64,000 bases of DNA. Source: Williamsia sp. 1135 (GTDB taxonomy: Bacteria; Actinomycetota; Actinomycetes; Mycobacteriales; Mycobacteriaceae). Positions 61,151 through 64,000 of the stretch are shown here, piece after piece. The notes under the pieces are model-generated. The model worked only from the letters and a program-made list of their open reading frames with translations, was not told the origin of the DNA and did not search any database. The stretch is taken from NCBI RefSeq assembly GCF_002095395.1, contig NZ_MJEI01000084.1:1-64000 (forward strand). Reading direction: 5' to 3'. A program made the translations under genes and the position numbers. Numbering within the stretch: the stretch's first letter is position 1; the number at the start of each line of letters is the position of its first letter.

Positions 61151-62642
61151 CGGCCTTGATCACCTGACTCTGATTGAACTGCCAACGTTCGATCAGTCGG
61201 AAACCGAGAGCGGCAGGCACGAAAAATGCTGGATGACGGGCGAACTGAGGTCCCGGAGGCAGGGCGATCCCGGATTCGCGGTCGGTGAGCGTCGGATCCT
61301 TTTGCGAGACTGTCCAGATCACCTCGCAGGCCGCGATCTGCTCGCGCACCCGATCAGGTGGCAGGTTCTGATCCCACATCTTGCCGGTGGCACTGCCGCG
61401 TTTGCCGAGTCCGACGTCGACCATCGCATCGAACACGTCGGGGCGACTGGCGGTCATCGCTCTGATCGGTCCCGGCTTCCAGGTGACCGTATCGTCGAGC
61501 AACAGGCAGTCGCCCGGTCGGGCCTGTGCGTCGAGCAATGCGGCGACGTCACTGAAATCCATGCCCAACTTGGCGTGCTCGGTCCGTTGGTGCAGGTAGA
61601 TCGGGGCCGCCGATGCTACGACGAGGCCGATACAGACGCCGACGCCGACCACGCTGCGGGTGAGGTTGTGGATGCTCAGGGCGAGGACGATCGCCAGACC
61701 CGGGGCAGTGAACGATAGGTATTTGTCGAGATAGATCGGGTCCGACACGGCCGAATAGAGCAGGATCGCCGCGGTCGGCACCGCCATCCACGCCACGGCG
61801 AAGATCCAGAGTTGTCGGTACGGGTTCGCCGACCATCGCCGCAGCGGCTCATGGCCGACCACGACGGCCGCCGACACCAGAATCGCCGCCGCGACAACAA
61901 ACAACGACGAGTTGTCGGCGTACTGCCGAGCCACCCGGATCGGGGTCGGGAAGCCGAGGTCGGATATCCAGCCGACCTGACCGGATTGGGTACTGACGAA
62001 CCAGACGAACGGTGCCGATATGAGCACGGCCGGCCCTGCGGAGCAGAGGAATCGGATCCGCGTGCGCCTCTCGGTGCCCATCGCCGCAAGCATGATGGCG
62101 TGTACCGGGACCAGCAGCACGGTGTAGACGAACAGCAGGCAGCCGACGACGATGAGCACGGCGTAGCCCAGCCACCGGATGCGCGAGCCCGATCGGACGG
62201 CGCCGACGAAGGAGAGCCCGAGGCAAGCCGCGAGCAACATCGTGAAGCTGTACGAGCGGACCTCGATTGCCGCCCAGGTGACCTGGGGGATCAGACCGAA
62301 GAGCAGGCCCGCGATCAGCCCGATCCGTCGACCCGCGAATCCCGAGACCAGCACGACGAGGGCGGCGGCTGTTGCCGAGACCGCGAGCAGACCGGGGATC
62401 CGTGCCCACCCCTCGGTGGCGGGTACGAGCTCGAACCAGCGACCCATGATCGTGTAATACACGCCGTGCACGGCGTCGAGACTGTGCACTAACTCCCACA
62501 ACTCGCCGACGGTCCTGGTCGAACCGGACACGGTGGCGGCCTCGTCGGACCAGAACGACGGAGTCGGGAGGCGCACCGCGGAGATGGCCAATGCGGTGGC
62601 GGCCGCGATCGCCGGGTAGGTGAAGCGAGGGGGCGGGCGCAC
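61140..62642 (-). CDS. GT-C-type membrane glycosyltransferase-like protein
   Basis: 500-residue polytopic membrane protein with about nine to ten hydrophobic segments and an extracytoplasmic C-terminal region. The first loop holds FWSDEAATV with Asp33-Glu34, the acidic pair typical for GT-C (GT39-like) transferases that use polyprenyl-phosphate sugars. It could decorate cell-envelope lipids or proteins. GTG start. Ends overlap by 11 bases with the convergent hydrolase. Not present at this place in M. tuberculosis. Confidence 0.68.
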   Translation of the reverse strand: MRPPPRFTYPAIAAATALAISAVRLPTPSFWSDEAATVSGSTRTVGELWELVHSLDAVHGVYYTIMGRWFELVPATEGWARIPGLLAVSATAAALVVLVSGFAGRRIGLIAGLLFGLIPQVTWAAIEVRSYSFTMLLAACLGLSFVGAVRSGSRIRWLGYAVLIVVGCLLFVYTVLLVPVHAIMLAAMGTERRTRIRFLCSAGPAVLISAPFVWFVSTQSGQVGWISDLGFPTPIRVARQYADNSSLFVVAAAILVSAAVVVGHEPLRRWSANPYRQLWIFAVAWMAVPTAAILLYSAVSDPIYLDKYLSFTAPGLAIVLALSIHNLTRSVVGVGVCIGLVVASAAPIYLHQRTEHAKLGMDFSDVAALLDAQARPGDCLLLDDTVTWKPGPIRAMTASRPDVFDAMVDVGLGKRGSATGKMWDQNLPPDRVREQIAACEVIWTVSQKDPTLTDRESGIALPPGPQFARHPAFFVPAALGFRLIERWQFNQSQVIKAVRV

Positions 62643-62664
62643 CGGAGCAATCTATCCTGGCGGC

Positions 62665-63558
62665 TCAGCCCTCGCCCGCGAGCGCGAATCGGCCGTCGGC
62701 GGTGATCTCGGCGAGGCCGTCGACCAGAAGCGAATCGAGTGCCCGATCGCGCTGGCCGGTGTCCTTGGTCCACACGATGTCGAGCTGATCTCGCGGGACG
62801 GGAATGTCGCTGCCGCGCAACACATCGAGCAGGAGGCCACGGACCTGCCGGTCGGTGCCTGCGAACTTCTGTACCTTCCGGGCCGGCCCGGAATGCGCCG
62901 GCGACCCCGCTGCCACCCACCGGCAGTCGGTCAGTGGGCAGCGCTCGCACCGCGGATTTTTCGCGACACACACGAGTGCCCCGAGTTCCATCAGGGCGGC
63001 CGAGAAGCGTGGGGCGCGAGAATCATCGGGCAGCAGCAGTTGGGCGTCGACGAGATCAGCGCGGGCCGGATTGCCTGGTTCAGCGCGGCCATGGACCGCC
63101 CTGGCGATCACTCGTCGCACGTTGGTGTCGACCACTGGAACGGACTGTCCGTAGGCGAAGCAGGCGATTGCTCGCGCTGTGTAATCGCCGATTCCGGGCA
63201 GGGTCAGCAGCACGTCCACGTCCGAGGGCACCACGTCGCCATGGTCGGCGGCCAGGACCGCGGAACAGGCGTGCAGCCGCATCGCCCGCCGCGGATAACC
63301 GAGCTTGCCCCACGCGCGCACCACCTCGCCGACCGACGCAGCCGCCATGGCTGAAGGCACCGGCCACCGCTCGACCCACTGCTCCCAGATGGGCGCCACC
63401 CGCGACACCGGGGTCTGCTGCAGCATGATCTCGCTGATCAGGATGTGCCAGGCGGACACCTCGTCCCGGCGCCACGGCAGGTCCCGCTCGGCGACGTCGA
63501 ACCAGCCGAGGAGCTTGCTCGGCGCGACGGGATCGGGACGAGGCACAATGTCACCCAT
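62665..63558 (-). CDS. mutY: A/G-specific adenine glycosylase MutY
   Basis: 297-residue base-excision glycosylase that removes adenine opposite 8-oxoguanine. Catalytic Glu43 (ISEIMLQQT), helix-hairpin-helix LPGIGDYTARA at 120-130, catalytic Asp144 (VVDTNVRR), and the iron-sulfur cysteines Cys197, Cys204, Cys207 and Cys212; the last spacing is one residue shorter than in E. coli. The C-terminal NUDIX-like domain is absent or short. ATG 63558 shares CCATGG with the divergent carbonic anhydrase; GTG 63546 is an alternative start. Confidence 0.92.
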   Translation of the reverse strand: MGDIVPRPDPVAPSKLLGWFDVAERDLPWRRDEVSAWHILISEIMLQQTPVSRVAPIWEQWVERWPVPSAMAAASVGEVVRAWGKLGYPRRAMRLHACSAVLAADHGDVVPSDVDVLLTLPGIGDYTARAIACFAYGQSVPVVDTNVRRVIARAVHGRAEPGNPARADLVDAQLLLPDDSRAPRFSAALMELGALVCVAKNPRCERCPLTDCRWVAAGSPAHSGPARKVQKFAGTDRQVRGLLLDVLRGSDIPVPRDQLDIVWTKDTGQRDRALDSLLVDGLAEITADGRFALAGEG

Positions 63559-64000
63559 GGCTCAGACAACTCCGGCGCAGGCGTGGAAACAGCTGCGCGA
63601 AGGCAACGAACGTTTCGTGGCAGGCAAGTCGGCTCATCCCAGCCAGGGTATCGAGGACCGCCACCGGCTCACCGGCGGCCAGCATCCCAAGGCGGTGCTG
63701 TTCGGCTGCGCCGACTCGCGCGTGGCCGCCGAGATCATCTTCGACCAGGGACTCGGCGACATGTTCGTCATCCGCACGGCCGGTCACGTCATCGACTCGG
63801 CGGTGCTGGGTTCGATCGAGTACGCGACCGAGGTGCTCGGCGTGCCGCTAATCGCGATCCTCGGCCACGACAGCTGTGGTGCGGTCCGCGCGACCCTGGA
63901 CGCACTCGACGACCTCCAGATCCCCGGCGGCTTCATCCGCGACGTCGTCGAACGCGTGACCCCGAGCATCCTGGCCGGCCGCAGCGAAGGCCTCACCCGC
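63557..64000 (+). CDS. canB: Beta-carbonic anhydrase, 3' end outside window
   Basis: First 148 codons of a beta-class carbonic anhydrase that interconverts CO2 and bicarbonate. Zinc ligands and active site: Cys51 with Asp53 and Arg55 in GCADSR, His104 and Cys107 in LGHDSCGA. The homologue Rv3588c (CanB) has about 207 residues, so some 60 are missing to the right. Starts on the CCATGG shared with mutY; the same divergent pair is Rv3588c/Rv3589. The frame is open to the window end. Confidence 0.92.
   Translation, partial: MAQTTPAQAWKQLREGNERFVAGKSAHPSQGIEDRHRLTGGQHPKAVLFGCADSRVAAEIIFDQGLGDMFVIRTAGHVIDSAVLGSIEYATEVLGVPLIAILGHDSCGAVRATLDALDDLQIPGGFIRDVVERVTPSILAGRSEGLTR

Overview
The window comes from a high-GC actinobacterium of the Mycobacteriales (mycolic-acid group). 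The basis is a complete mce4 locus, KstR- and KstR2-type operators, an Lsr2 nucleoid protein, F420-dependent enzymes, a MhuD haem-degrading enzyme and gene order that closely follows the Mycobacterium tuberculosis Rv3492c-Rv3561 and Rv3588c-Rv3592 regions. Gordonia or a near relative is my best guess at genus level; that part is inference.

Layout. (1) 1-1950: an IS701-type transposase next to lsr2. (2) 2065-16371: the KstR2-type module for the steroid C/D rings and propionate side chain (fadD3; fadE30-ipdF-fadA6; kstR2; echA20-ipdA-ipdB-ipdC; two SDRs), with an aldehyde dehydrogenase and a DUF389 membrane protein among them. (3) 16448-19053: a GNAT-type protein and a Tat-exported PhoD phosphatase. 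(4) 19177-27216: the side-chain module with ddn, fadA5, cyp125, a ketosteroid-isomerase-like protein, ltp3, ltp4, a DUF35 protein and an F420-type oxidoreductase. (5) 27306-33405: an accessory block with a frameshifted AbiEi/DUF559-like gene, a stand-alone P450 divergent from a TetR across a clear operator, an ABC1/UbiB kinase, a DoxX-like protein and two more TetR regulators. (6) 33435-43631: echA19/fadD19, a nitronate monooxygenase-like flavoprotein, a DUF1810 protein, an enoyl-CoA hydratase, an SDR, fadD17-fadE27-fadE26 and ferredoxin fdxD. (7) 43791-55571: hsd4A-like SDR, yrbE4A-yrbE4B, mce4A-F and two Mce-associated proteins, the cholesterol importer. (8) 55789-64000: a KstR-box aldehyde dehydrogenase, PrsW-like protease, PrmC-related methyltransferase, mhuD, a hydrolase, a GT-C-like membrane protein, mutY and the start of a beta-carbonic anhydrase.

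How it works together (from known homologues). Mce4 imports sterols. CYP125 oxidises C26/C27. FadD19, FadD17, FadE26/27, EchA19 and FadA5 shorten the side chain by CoA-dependent beta-oxidation. Ltp3/Ltp4 with the DUF35 protein resemble the aldolases used for C24-branched (plant-sterol) side chains. The IpdA-C, IpdF, EchA20, FadE30, FadA6 and FadD3 set degrades the last two rings. KstR-like boxes (TnnAACnnGTTnnA) lie before the import and side-chain genes, and KstR2-like boxes (AnCAAGnnCTTGnT) before the ring C/D genes. The C22 module (fadE28/29, chsH1/H2, ltp2) and kstR itself are not in this window. No rRNA, tRNA or CRISPR array was seen. No stretch over 300 bases lacks a gene.
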